DNA of 7,139 bases from JBEIJQ01 sp040380145 (lineage in GTDB: Bacteria; Bacteroidota; Bacteroidia; Chitinophagales; Saprospiraceae). The translations under genes and the position numbers were made by a program. The notes beneath the pieces were generated by a model. The model did not search any database. It was given only the letters and a program-made list of their open reading frames with translations, and was not told the origin of the DNA. Of the stretch, positions 1 to 6,858 are shown one piece after another (the stretch's first letter is position 1; each line of letters opens with the position of its first letter). The DNA lies in NCBI GenBank assembly GCA_040380145.1, contig JBEIJQ010000157.1, forward strand, positions 1-7,139, given 5' to 3'.

Positions 1-103
1 CCTACCACAGCTACGCTCTCCTTGTAATAGCCCAAAAAACAAAACACGATCATCAAAAATCTGAATCGTACAGCTGTCTGAAGGAAAGCGACAACACCCT
101 TGA

Positions 104-412
104 CTATTCAACTTGGACTTTTCGGAAGTCTTTTCCGAGCTGTTTCTTCAAGAGTTGATACACCTCCTCGGAGGGGAACTCGTTCAAAATTTTTCTTCTT
201 TCGATGTTCACGATCCCATCGGTGGTGGCCTTCGATTCGGCCTGCTTTTCCTTGAGCCTATAATTGACTCTCTCGCATTGTTTTCTGAAGTTGGAGGAAA
301 TGCCCGCATCTACTTTCAAAATGGCTGTAATGCGAATTTTGAGTTTCAGAGGGGCATTTCGTCCAATACCACATCCCATAGAACTTTGTCCGTCCAGAAT
401 GCTTTTGCTCAT
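104..412 (-). CDS. Small hypothetical protein downstream of the integrase
   Basis: This is an open frame of 102 residues, read on the same strand as the recombinase and starting about 120 bases beyond its stop. I do not recognise the family. The N-terminal part has a short Gly/Cys/Ser stretch, and the rest is highly charged and probably helical, with many Lys, Arg and Glu (for example RRKILNEFPSEEVYQLLKKQ near the C-terminus). There is no signal peptide or membrane segment. The ATG at 412 is preferred; an in-frame TTG at 433 would add seven residues, but there is no ribosome-binding site to support it. An overlapping plus-strand frame (113-484) is less protein-like. The position suggests element cargo or an accessory protein of the recombinase, but its length and charge alone do not prove a role. 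Confidence 0.45.
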   Translation of the reverse strand: MSKSILDGQSSMGCGIGRNAPLKLKIRITAILKVDAGISSNFRKQCERVNYRLKEKQAESKATTDGIVNIERRKILNEFPSEEVYQLLKKQLGKDFRKVQVE

Positions 413-535
413 CTCTACACTACAAGTCCACAACGAAGGGGAGCAAGGGTCAAGCCCACTATGGATGGAGAACTCGTCCCGTGATGCTTCAGTTGTTGAG
501 GATGATCGATCCCGTGAGAGAGAGTTGAGGAGGAC

Positions 536-1780
536 CTAAATGGCCGGTACATCTTTCTCGCTTATGTTATTATAGAGGTTGATGTTTTTCAAATATTTTT
601 CGGTCATGAACAGGCTGCTGTGCCGGTTGGCCGCCATAACATCACTGGTCTTCCATCCCAATAGATGCCGTCTGACATTGGAGTAGTACTTGAACGAATA
701 CAGGGTGTAGCCCTTTTTGTCCAATCCAAGGGCTTTCAAGACTTTGACAAATCTCTTATAGGCATTGTTGCTTCCAATGGATTTCGCTCCGATGATGGAG
801 TCGGATGTCGAGGTCAAAAAGTAGTCCTTGGGATATTCCTCTTTGAACAGAGTCTTGATAATGTTCAGGAGCTTGGAGTCGATATTAATAATGTCAACGG
901 AGCTCTTCTTGGTGTTCTTGGTGACAGCCAAGGGAATGGTGATTTTGCCCTTGTTGAGGTCAAGATCCCTCACCCTCAACGCGGCAATTTCTCCTGGGCG
1001 AAGACAGGTATAATGTATCATTCGGCAATAGAAGGCGATGGTCTTGTCGTTTTGATCAAGATACGCCATAATCTTCAATCTATCCTCTTCGCTGAAGGGG
1101 ATGTTCCGTTTTTCGACTGCAATCTCGCTCCGAATCTTCTTAGCCTCAATTTTTGAGACTGGATTTTCCCCAACAAAGAGCTCGCTGGCGATGCACCATT
1201 GAAAAAAAGCCGAAAAGACCCCTCTGGCACTTTTGACCGTTTTGGGTGTCCATGGGATTGATTTTTTGAGTTCTATGCTCCTGTTGTTCAAGAACAGTTT
1301 TGCTGGCTTATCGGAATGGATTTTATTTTGGATGTACTTTTCTAAGTCCTTTGATGTAAAACTTTTCACCTCTTTGTCGGGAAAGGCTTCGATCAAATAA
1401 CGAAGTTTGCTCTGATAGCTTCCCACCGTTTTGGGACGAGCATAGATCTTGAGTTCCTGCAAGTACTTTTCCACAGCGTCGGGAAGTGTGATGCACTCGT
1501 TATTTTTTTTTGAAATATACTCTTTTGGTTTTTCTGGGTTGAAACCATCTTTCAGAGCGTTTTTCAGGTTCAAGATGCAAGCCTGGGCGTATTCAAACTT
1601 TTCTTTGTGGTCCTGAATCCGATTGATATCAAATCTTGGCCGGTACTGCTTACCGTTGAAGGAATAATTGATGTACCACTCGTTTTTTGCCCACTCTTTC
1701 TCCAGAGTTGATTTGTTGGAAACCTGGGTTGGCCTTTTACCTTTACAAAGCCGAGGTTCTGTGTAGTTCGAAAATTTCAT
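536..1780 (-). CDS. Tyrosine recombinase / phage-type integrase
   Basis: This 414-residue site-specific recombinase most likely catalyses insertion and excision of the element through a covalent 3'-phosphotyrosine. Its domain order is typical of full-length Bacteroidota integrases. An N-terminal arm-binding region (about 30-55, with WYINYSFNGKQYRPRF) is followed by a SAM-like core-binding domain (about 97-215) and a C-terminal catalytic domain (about 225-405). Visible catalytic residues are Arg261 in CLRPGE, a beta-hairpin Lys at 288 or 291, Lys364 in YSFK, His387 in NRHSS and the nucleophile Tyr396 in MTEKY. The usual H-x-x-R box is Y-S-F-K here, which is common in this phylum's integrases. 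The ATG at 1780 gives a normal length and lies about 130 bases from the putative att site, reading away from it. No clear Shine-Dalgarno sequence or convincing promoter was found. The gene is A+T-rich and Lys/Asn/Ile-rich compared with the neighbouring SusCD genes, which fits horizontal transfer. The family assignment is firm; the exact element is not. Confidence 0.93.
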   Translation of the reverse strand: MKFSNYTEPRLCKGKRPTQVSNKSTLEKEWAKNEWYINYSFNGKQYRPRFDINRIQDHKEKFEYAQACILNLKNALKDGFNPEKPKEYISKKNNECITLPDAVEKYLQELKIYARPKTVGSYQSKLRYLIEAFPDKEVKSFTSKDLEKYIQNKIHSDKPAKLFLNNRSIELKKSIPWTPKTVKSARGVFSAFFQWCIASELFVGENPVSKIEAKKIRSEIAVEKRNIPFSEEDRLKIMAYLDQNDKTIAFYCRMIHYTCLRPGEIAALRVRDLDLNKGKITIPLAVTKNTKKSSVDIINIDSKLLNIIKTLFKEEYPKDYFLTSTSDSIIGAKSIGSNNAYKRFVKVLKALGLDKKGYTLYSFKYYSNVRRHLLGWKTSDVMAANRHSSLFMTEKYLKNINLYNNISEKDVPAI

Positions 1781-1815
1781 AAATATTGTTTTAATTTTTA
1801 TTGACGATGCGGCGA

Positions 1816-1842
1816 TTTGCTGGTGTTCAGTATCGCAGCAAA
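1816..1842. repeat. 7-bp inverted repeat upstream of the integrase gene
   Basis: TTTGCTG (1816-1822) and its exact complement CAGCAAA (1836-1842) flank a 13-base centre, 36 to 62 bases upstream of the integrase start. A spaced inverted repeat there could be an operator, or a binding site for the recombinase or a directionality factor. A 7-bp repeat in AT-rich DNA can also arise by chance, so the function is inference only. Confidence 0.35.
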
Positions 1843-1910
1843 GTTTTAGCAGTATTTATATAAAGGAACTTCTAATTGTTTAGTAATCAGCTCAAAAAAT
1901 TATCTTTTTG

Positions 1911-1930
1911 AAAGTCCCACTCTCTCCGCA
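1911..1930 (+). other. Probable att site: duplicated 3' end of a tRNA-Ser gene
   Basis: Read on the plus strand, AAGTCCCACTCTCTCCGCA fits a tRNA 3' end. The last T-loop bases (A-A-G-T) are followed by a five-base T-stem strand CCCAC, a seven-base acceptor strand TCTCTCC, a G discriminator and CA. An acceptor of this kind (5' partner GGAGAGA) with a G at the discriminator is typical of serine tRNAs. Upstream the match stops: the expected TTC of the T loop is absent, and there is no anticodon, variable or D arm. It is therefore a remnant and not a functional tRNA. It sits between an integrase gene and an orphan terminator, as expected for the crossover copy left by insertion into a tRNA gene. 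The exact crossover point cannot be placed. Confidence 0.6.
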
Positions 1931-1933
1931 GCC

Positions 1934-1964
1934 AAAAAACGCCCCATGACCTGGGGCGTTTTTT
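1934..1964. terminator. Strong bidirectional intrinsic terminator, probably the displaced tRNA-Ser terminator
   Basis: AAAAAACGCCCC (1934-1945) pairs perfectly with GGGGCGTTTTTT (1953-1964). An added A-T pair (1946/1952) gives a 13-bp stem with a five-base loop, TGACC. The stem has a GC block flanked by A6 and T6, so it can end transcription from either side. No plus-strand gene lies before it except the tRNA-Ser fragment ending four bases upstream. This is what would remain if it had been the terminator of the original tRNA gene. In the minus direction it would also insulate the integrase from susD read-through. Confidence 0.85.
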
Positions 1965-2010
1965 ATTGAATATCAAGGAGTTGAATTTTGGGAAAAGGCG
2001 GCGTTTGGAG

Positions 2011-2031
2011 TTTTTAGCACCTTTTTAGCAG
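2011..2031 (+). repeat. Tandem TTTTTAGCA direct repeats near the att site
   Basis: TTTTTAGCA occurs at 2011-2019 and again at 2022-2030, 11 bases apart (about one helical turn). A related TTTTAGCAG lies at 1844-1852 on the other side of the tRNA fragment and matches 2023-2031 exactly. Direct repeats at helical spacing beside an att core can be integrase arm-binding sites. The T-rich context makes chance a real alternative. Confidence 0.35.
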
Positions 2032-2120
2032 GTTTTTTCTCGTTTTTCAACTGCGCCGATGCGCGCTTGATTCGACGGCCGGGCGAACATCCATGACAAT
2101 TTCAGGATCTCGTTCCCTCG

Positions 2121-2157
2121 AAAAAAAGGGGGCGGAACGATTGTTCGTTCCGCCCCC
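2121..2157 (-). terminator. Intrinsic terminator of the susC-susD operon
   Basis: On the minus strand a perfect 13-bp GC-rich stem (arms 2128-2140 and 2145-2157, outer GGGGGC/GCCCCC) closes a four-base loop and is followed by a run of seven T (2127-2121). It lies 38 bases past the susD stop. The T-run is present only in the minus direction, so it serves this operon. Confidence 0.92.
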
Positions 2158-2165
2158 TGGGGCCA

Positions 2166-2184
2166 TTGATCGTCGGGCGATCAA
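2166..2184 (-). repeat. Small hairpin in the susD 3' untranslated region
   Basis: TTGATCG (2166-2172) and CGATCAA (2178-2184) are perfect inverted copies around a five-base centre, starting 10 bases past the susD stop codon and 8 bases before the terminator stem. In RNA this would give two hairpins in a row. It may protect the transcript's 3' end, but no T-run follows it, so it is not itself a terminator. Confidence 0.5.
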
Positions 2185-2194
2185 CGGTTGTCGT

Positions 2195-3580
2195 TTACTG
2201 GTCCCACCACACCGGCGCGAGGATGTCGGAGTTTTGGGGGGCCTGCGAGTTGTACAGGCGCTCGGTGAGCGGTGTGGGCAAGCGGCGGGGAATGCCGTTG
2301 ACCAGTCCGTTCGGGTTGGGCGACAGGCTGGGGAGGCCCGTGCGGCGCCAATCGGTCCAGCTTTCCACTTGCGTGAAAGAGGCCACCCACTTGTGGGTCA
2401 TGATCTTTTCGAGCGTGATGGTCGCGGCCGTTTCGCTGGCTTGATCGGCTTCGTACGCCGGGTCGGAAGAGCCGTTCACGAGAGCGACGTGGGTGGCGAT
2501 CGCTGCATTGTGCGCTTGGGCGGCTTCAGCGAAGGCGCCGAGGCGATAGGTGGCTTCCGCAGCGATGAAAAGGGCTTCCACATAAGTGACCAAGGGCAGA
2601 GAGGAACTTTCGGAACCGAAGTACGATCCGATGTCGGAGGTGCTGGTCGTAAAGGAGCCCAGGGCCGTTCCCGAGATACCGCCCGCATCGTCCGCGCCGG
2701 CGTACTCGTCTAGGCGCGGGTCGTTGATGGCCGTCATCAGGTCCACCAAGGCACCGCCCATTTTGATGTAGTCCTCGCGGGCTTGGTTGAAGGCGTACCA
2801 CTGGTTCAGTTCGTTGCCGTTTCCGCCGAACACCGCCATGCAATCCGAGGAAGGATCGGCCATACCGGCATCGATGGCATCGTTCAAGTGGTCGATGGCG
2901 CGTTGCGCGGAGCCGATGGGATCGCGCTTGCTGAGGTGGTTGGCATAGCGGGCGGCCAGCACATGGGCCGTGATGGTCCATTTGTTCAGATCGCCGCCGA
3001 AGATCAGGTCATCGGATCCGGGCGATTGCAGGCTGTTGGCCTGTGCGAGATCGGCGACCGCGGAGGTGAGCAGTGTTTCGAGGGCCGCATAAACGGATTC
3101 CTGGGAATCATAAGCGGGATTGAACGCCGATTCGCCTTGAAGGCCCATGAGCGCCTCGGTGTAGGGCACATCGCCCCAGAGGTCGGTGGCCAAGCCGAGG
3201 TTCATTGCCAAGAGTACCTTGCCCACGCCCGCATAGTGGGGGCTGGTGGTACCGGCCTGCTCGATCATGGTCTTGGCATTGAGCATGCCCTTGGTATAGA
3301 TGTCGGCCCACTCGTTGTCGTTGTCGCCCTCGCGGATGGCGTAGTTGGCGATGTCTTCGAACTGGAACTGGGTGCCGGCCTGGGTCTGCACCATCACAGA
3401 GGAGGTGCGGGCCAATTGGCCGGTGTAGTTGGAGAACGTGGCGACCTCCACCGAGGTGAGCATCAGTCCGAGCGTCGCCTGGGAGGGCGAGTTCGGGGAC
3501 ACCTCGTAGCCGTCCACGAAATTGGCGCACGACGAAAACAGGAGCGTCGCCGGCAGCGCGATATAAAGGAGTTTTTTCAT
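2195..3580 (-). CDS. SusD/RagB-family outer-membrane substrate-binding lipoprotein
   Basis: This 461-residue surface lipoprotein is predicted to bind a substrate and cap the partner SusC channel. The N-terminus MKKLLYIALPATLLFSSC is a lipoprotein signal with the acylated Cys at 18. The family pattern is clear: YEVSPNSPSQAT (25-36), NEWADIYTKG (89-98), the conserved DLWGDVPYTEAL (133-144), DPRLDEY (287-293), the helix VTYVEALFIAAEATYRLG (331-348), WTDWRRTGLP (408-417), and a C-terminus with PRRLPTPLTERLYNS and VWWDQ. It resembles the SusD-like subgroup with an early 'SPNSP' motif more than starch-binding SusD itself. Length is normal for the family. It follows the SusC gene after 27 bases and precedes a strong terminator, so the two are surely co-transcribed. 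The substrate cannot be read from the sequence, because no hydrolase, sulfatase or peptidase is next to it. The A-rich leader has no Shine-Dalgarno sequence, as is usual in this phylum. Confidence 0.95.
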   Translation of the reverse strand: MKKLLYIALPATLLFSSCANFVDGYEVSPNSPSQATLGLMLTSVEVATFSNYTGQLARTSSVMVQTQAGTQFQFEDIANYAIREGDNDNEWADIYTKGMLNAKTMIEQAGTTSPHYAGVGKVLLAMNLGLATDLWGDVPYTEALMGLQGESAFNPAYDSQESVYAALETLLTSAVADLAQANSLQSPGSDDLIFGGDLNKWTITAHVLAARYANHLSKRDPIGSAQRAIDHLNDAIDAGMADPSSDCMAVFGGNGNELNQWYAFNQAREDYIKMGGALVDLMTAINDPRLDEYAGADDAGGISGTALGSFTTSTSDIGSYFGSESSSLPLVTYVEALFIAAEATYRLGAFAEAAQAHNAAIATHVALVNGSSDPAYEADQASETAATITLEKIMTHKWVASFTQVESWTDWRRTGLPSLSPNPNGLVNGIPRRLPTPLTERLYNSQAPQNSDILAPVWWDQ

Positions 3581-3607
3581 ATCGAAAAAAGAAGTTTTGG
3601 TGAACGA

Positions 3608-6600
3608 TTAGAAGCCGGCGCGCAGGCCCACGATAAAGGAGCGCGTGCTGGGCATGTTGAAGTAATCGAAGCCCGACACGTTGGAGCCGGCACCCGTGAG
3701 GCTGGTCTCCGGATCCACGCCCGTGTAATTGGTGGAGAGCCACAGATTGCGGCCCGTCACGAAGAGGGTGGCGTTTTTCAGCACGGGGATGTTGTTGGCG
3801 GGCAGGGTGTAGCTGAGCGTCATTTCGCGCAGACGCACCCAAGAGCCGTCTTGGACGGCGTTTTCGGTGGCGCTCAGGCCGCCGTCGCCCACCACGTGGC
3901 TGAAGTAGCTGAGGGGCGAGATCTCGGTGGTGTTGGGAGCATAGGAGCCATCGGGCTGCTCGACAACGCCCTGCACCACATAGGTGTTCTCGCGGTTGGC
4001 CGACTCGAGCGTGCGGCCGATGCGGCTCAGACGGGCGTAGGTACCGTTCCAGATGTCGCCGCCTTGGCGGATGTCGAAAAGGAAGCTGAGCGACAGGCCG
4101 CCGAAGGAGAGGCTGTTGTTGATGCCCATCGTCCAATCCGGGAAGGGATTGCCGATGTTGCCGCGGGTGGCGGCCACCACGGGGATGCCGTTGGCGCCGA
4201 TGATCAATTGGCCGTCGGCGGTGCGGTCCCAGCGGGTGCCGTACAAAGCGCCGTAGGGCTGGCCCACGATGGCGTACGAACCGATGGAGGCAAATGCGGC
4301 CTCGATGTCGATCTCATCCACGCCTTCGGGCAGCGACAACACTTCGTTGTAGTTGCGCGTGAAGTTGGCCGAGAGGTTCCAGTTGAACTTGTCCGTGGAA
4401 ACGATGTCGCCGCCGAGTTGGATCTCGATGCCGCGGTTGACCATCGAACCCGCATTGGAGAGGAACGATTGGAAACCGGTCGAGGCGGCGATGGGGCGCT
4501 GCACGATCAGGTTGGTGGACTTCTGGTTGTAATAGGTGAAGTCGAGCGTGAGGCGGCCGCCGAAGAAGCGGGCTTCGAGACCGGTCTCAATGGAGGTCAC
4601 GATTTCGGGCTTCAGGTCGGGGTTGCCCAAGGTGCTGCTGTAAGCAAAGCCGTTCTGGCCGAGGAAGGGGAAGCTGATGCCGTCCGTGAAACCATCGGTG
4701 AAGAAGGGCTGCGTGAAGTAGGTCTGCGTGGAGTACGGGGAGGGCTCGATACCGGCCATCGCCCAAGAGAAACGGAGCTTGCCGAAGGACAGGATGTCGT
4801 TTTCGGGGAGCAGTTCGGTGAACACGAAGGACAGGCTCGTCGAAGGATAGAAGAAGCCGTTCTTGCGTGTGTTGGCACCAAAGGTAGAGGCCCAGTCGTT
4901 GCGGCCGGCCACGTTCAAGTACAGCATGCTTCTCCAGCCCAGGTTCAGGTCGAAGAACACGCCGGCCAAGCGCTTGGTCGCGTTGGCTTCGCTGGCGTAC
5001 AGGTTGGAGGCATTGGACAGGTTGTAGAAACCCGGGATCGTCAACGTGCGGCCGCGGGTGAACACGTCCTGGTCAAAACGGTGGTTCACGTTGGCCCCCA
5101 AGGTGAGCGAGCCGTTGAAGGTCTCGGAGAAGTCGCGCTTGAAGGTCAGGAAAAAGTCGGAGTTGACCTCGAGGCGGCGCTTCACGTTTTCCCACACTTC
5201 GCCCGTCGGCTCCGGCGTATCGTTGGCACCGATGTCGAAGATCTGCTTGCGGAAATCGGAATAGGCGTCCACGCCGATGCGGTAGGTGACGTCGAGCCAA
5301 TCGAACGGCATGTAGCGGAGCGTCACGCCGGAGGTGATGCGGCTCGTGTTGTCGTTCATCGGGTTGTGGTTGGCCGACCAGTACGGGTTGTCATACGGAG
5401 CAAAATAGGTGTAGCTGCTGCCGTCGGGATTGTCCCAGCCATTGGCGCCGTCGCCGCCGAGGGCGTTGAAGCTGGCGGGCATACGGGTCAGAGAGAGCAT
5501 CACGCCCGAGAGGTTGGAGCCGTTCTGGCCGCGGCGGCCGCGGGTGTTCACAAAAGCGGCCGTGCCTTGGAGCAGGAACTTGTCGTTGCCCGTCTGCGCG
5601 TTGAAACGGAGCGAGTTACGGACCAACTTGGTGTTGGGCAGCATGCCCGTCTGGTTGGTGTTGCCGTAGGAGACGCGGAAGTTGGTCATTTCGTTGCCAC
5701 CGGAAATGGAGACGTTGTTGTCGTACGTCACACCGGTGCCGAAATAGTTGCCGAGGTTGTCGTACGATTGGTTGTACAGACCCAAGCCGGACGTGTCGGT
5801 TCCGATGAAGGGCCCCCAGCTGTTGGCCGTGCCCGCGGAACCGTTGTAACCGTTGGTCACGAAGTTGCCGCCGGGGCGAACCGTGCCATCGGGCAAGATC
5901 GTACCGCCGCCATTGCCCTGTGCGTAGGTGTTCTGCAGCTCGGGGAGCTTGTTCACCATGTCAAAAGAGACGGTGGAGGAGAAATTGACGTTGATGCCTT
6001 TTCCGCCCTTGGCCTTTTTGGTGGTGATGATCAGCACGCCGTTGGCCGCGCGCGTGCCGTACAGAGCGGCGGCGGCGGGGCCTTTCAGCACGTTGACGCT
6101 CTCGATGTCGTCGGGATTGAGGTCGATGGCGCGGTTGGAGTTGTTCACGCCGCCGAGGTTGGGGTTGAACGGATAGTCACCGGCCACAGAGCTCTGCGTT
6201 TGGTTGTCGTACGGAATACCGTCCACGACGACCAGCGGCTGGTTGTTGCCCGTGAAGGTTTTGTTGCCGCGGATCAACAACTTGGTGGAGGCGCCCGGCG
6301 TACCGCCCGTGCCGACCACTTGGATGCCCGGCGTCTTGGCGGCCAAGCCTTGGATGGCGTTGACCTCCCCGGAGCCTTTGATCAAGTCACCGCCCACTTG
6401 GGTGACGGCGTAGCCGAGCGCGCGCTCTTCGCGGGAAATGCCCAGGGCGGTGACGACCACTCCGGAGAGTTCGACGCCCTCGCTCAGGGTCACATCCACC
6501 ACATTGGAAGCGCCCAGCGTGATCTCTTGGGTCGTGAAACCGACCATCGAGAACACCAGGGTGGTGTACCCGTTGGGCACATCGATGGAGTACTTGCCGC

Positions 6601-6769
6601 CTTCATCCGTGGAGGCGATGACGGCCGGATCCGTCCCTTTGACAAAGACGTTCGCGAAGGGAAGCCCCGCGCCCGTTCCGTCGCTGACGGTTCCCGTGAC
6701 GGTCCTCTGCGCCAGTGCAGCACCGGCGAACAGCACCATCAGCAGAAGCAAAATGGAACATTTTTTCAT
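3608..6769 (-). CDS. SusC/RagA-family TonB-dependent outer-membrane transporter
   Basis: This 1053-residue outer-membrane barrel imports a substrate delivered by SusD, using TonB and the proton-motive force. A signal peptide MKKCSILLLLMVLFAGAALA is followed by Gln21. A carboxypeptidase-D-like regulatory domain spans about 22-98 (TVTGTVSDGTGAGLPFANVFVKG, TDEGGKYSIDVP). A short TonB-box-like segment follows (ELSGVVVTALG, about 100-110). The plug (about 112-255) contains NNQPLVVVDGIPYDN and the SusC signature VLKGPAAAALYGTRAANGVLIITTKK (227-252). The rest is a barrel ending in RSFIVGLRAGF, with the terminal Phe typical of outer-membrane proteins. No STN domain precedes it, so it is not the type linked to an anti-sigma factor. 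The ATG at 6769 is chosen because it starts exactly at the signal peptide; an upstream in-frame TTG at 6832 overlaps the predicted promoter. Length is typical. A long plus-strand open frame across this gene is only its antisense shadow. Confidence 0.97.
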   Translation of the reverse strand: MKKCSILLLLMVLFAGAALAQRTVTGTVSDGTGAGLPFANVFVKGTDPAVIASTDEGGKYSIDVPNGYTTLVFSMVGFTTQEITLGASNVVDVTLSEGVELSGVVVTALGISREERALGYAVTQVGGDLIKGSGEVNAIQGLAAKTPGIQVVGTGGTPGASTKLLIRGNKTFTGNNQPLVVVDGIPYDNQTQSSVAGDYPFNPNLGGVNNSNRAIDLNPDDIESVNVLKGPAAAALYGTRAANGVLIITTKKAKGGKGINVNFSSTVSFDMVNKLPELQNTYAQGNGGGTILPDGTVRPGGNFVTNGYNGSAGTANSWGPFIGTDTSGLGLYNQSYDNLGNYFGTGVTYDNNVSISGGNEMTNFRVSYGNTNQTGMLPNTKLVRNSLRFNAQTGNDKFLLQGTAAFVNTRGRRGQNGSNLSGVMLSLTRMPASFNALGGDGANGWDNPDGSSYTYFAPYDNPYWSANHNPMNDNTSRITSGVTLRYMPFDWLDVTYRIGVDAYSDFRKQIFDIGANDTPEPTGEVWENVKRRLEVNSDFFLTFKRDFSETFNGSLTLGANVNHRFDQDVFTRGRTLTIPGFYNLSNASNLYASEANATKRLAGVFFDLNLGWRSMLYLNVAGRNDWASTFGANTRKNGFFYPSTSLSFVFTELLPENDILSFGKLRFSWAMAGIEPSPYSTQTYFTQPFFTDGFTDGISFPFLGQNGFAYSSTLGNPDLKPEIVTSIETGLEARFFGGRLTLDFTYYNQKSTNLIVQRPIAASTGFQSFLSNAGSMVNRGIEIQLGGDIVSTDKFNWNLSANFTRNYNEVLSLPEGVDEIDIEAAFASIGSYAIVGQPYGALYGTRWDRTADGQLIIGANGIPVVAATRGNIGNPFPDWTMGINNSLSFGGLSLSFLFDIRQGGDIWNGTYARLSRIGRTLESANRENTYVVQGVVEQPDGSYAPNTTEISPLSYFSHVVGDGGLSATENAVQDGSWVRLREMTLSYTLPANNIPVLKNATLFVTGRNLWLSTNYTGVDPETSLTGAGSNVSGFDYFNMPSTRSFIVGLRAGF

Positions 6770-6829
6770 GCACTTAAGGGTTTTGGTTAAAAAAGGTTGA
6801 TTTGAGCGTTTGGACAAGCCATAGCCGGA

Positions 6830-6858
6830 CAAAAATAGGCCAACTTCGCTTTTTGCAA
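6830..6858 (-). promoter_or_regulatory. Bacteroidota-type promoter of the susC-susD operon
   Basis: On the minus strand TTG (6858-6856), an 18-base spacer and TATTTTTG (6837-6830) match the phylum's promoter consensus (a -33 TTG/TTTG element and a -7 TAnnTTTG element, with a spacer of about 17-20). Transcription would start near 6823-6826, giving a leader of roughly 55 bases before the susC ATG at 6769. An imperfect inverted repeat occupies the spacer (see separate entry). Confidence 0.65.

Larger units (their letters stand above)
1..1930. mobile_element. Right end of a probable integrative element inserted in a tRNA-Ser gene (left end outside window)
   Basis: Three things seen in the sequence suggest this stretch is the edge of an integrated element. 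A tyrosine recombinase gene lies close to the edge. A tRNA-Ser 3'-end fragment lies just outside the recombinase's upstream region. Base composition changes from A+T-rich on the left to G+C-rich on the right. Elements that use tRNA genes usually rebuild the tRNA at one end and leave a short copy of its 3' end at the other; this would be the short-copy end. The type of element (conjugative, mobilisable, prophage, or passenger island) cannot be told, because only the recombinase and one small gene are visible. The right boundary is inferred from the tRNA fragment and the left boundary is not in the window. Confidence 0.55.
1781..2194. other. Gene-free junction between element and chromosome (414 bases)
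   Basis: This gap lies between the integrase start and the susD stop. It contains the inverted repeat at 1816-1842, the tRNA-Ser fragment, the bidirectional terminator, the TTTTTAGCA repeats and the susD terminator with its hairpin. No convincing gene, complete tRNA or well-matched Bacteroidota promoter for the integrase was found. The stretch 2032-2120 shows nothing I can name. Confidence 0.6.

Noticed and set aside
1..35. tRNA-like 5' end on the minus strand (GGAGAGCG followed by TAGCTGTGGTAGG)
   Set aside because: It superficially resembles a D-arm, but the arm bases do not pair convincingly, it does not match the serine type expected, and it is cut by the window edge.
1..53. Possible start of a minus-strand gene (MIVFCFLGYYKESVAVV, running off the left edge)
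   Set aside because: Only 17 codons are visible, with no recognisable motif or supporting start signal; chance is as likely.
113..484. Plus-strand frame of 123 codons opposite the small gene at 104-412
   Set aside because: It has lower protein-like character than the charged minus-strand frame and does not match the strand of the neighbouring integrase.
3108..4136. A 342-codon minus-strand frame across the susC-susD junction
   Set aside because: It is out of frame with two clear genes and is rich in Arg, His, Pro and Gly, so it is a shadow and not a frameshifted gene.
2783..6790. A 1335-codon plus-strand open frame
   Set aside because: It lies antisense to susC and most of susD and even runs through the gap between them. 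Its translation is rich in Val, Gly, His, Ala and Glu with no domain. This is what high-GC codon use gives on the opposite strand, whereas both minus-strand genes have unmistakable family motifs.
6770..6832. Longer SusC start at TTG 6832
   Set aside because: It would place 21 residues before a perfect signal peptide and overlap the -7 promoter element. The ATG at 6769 is far better.
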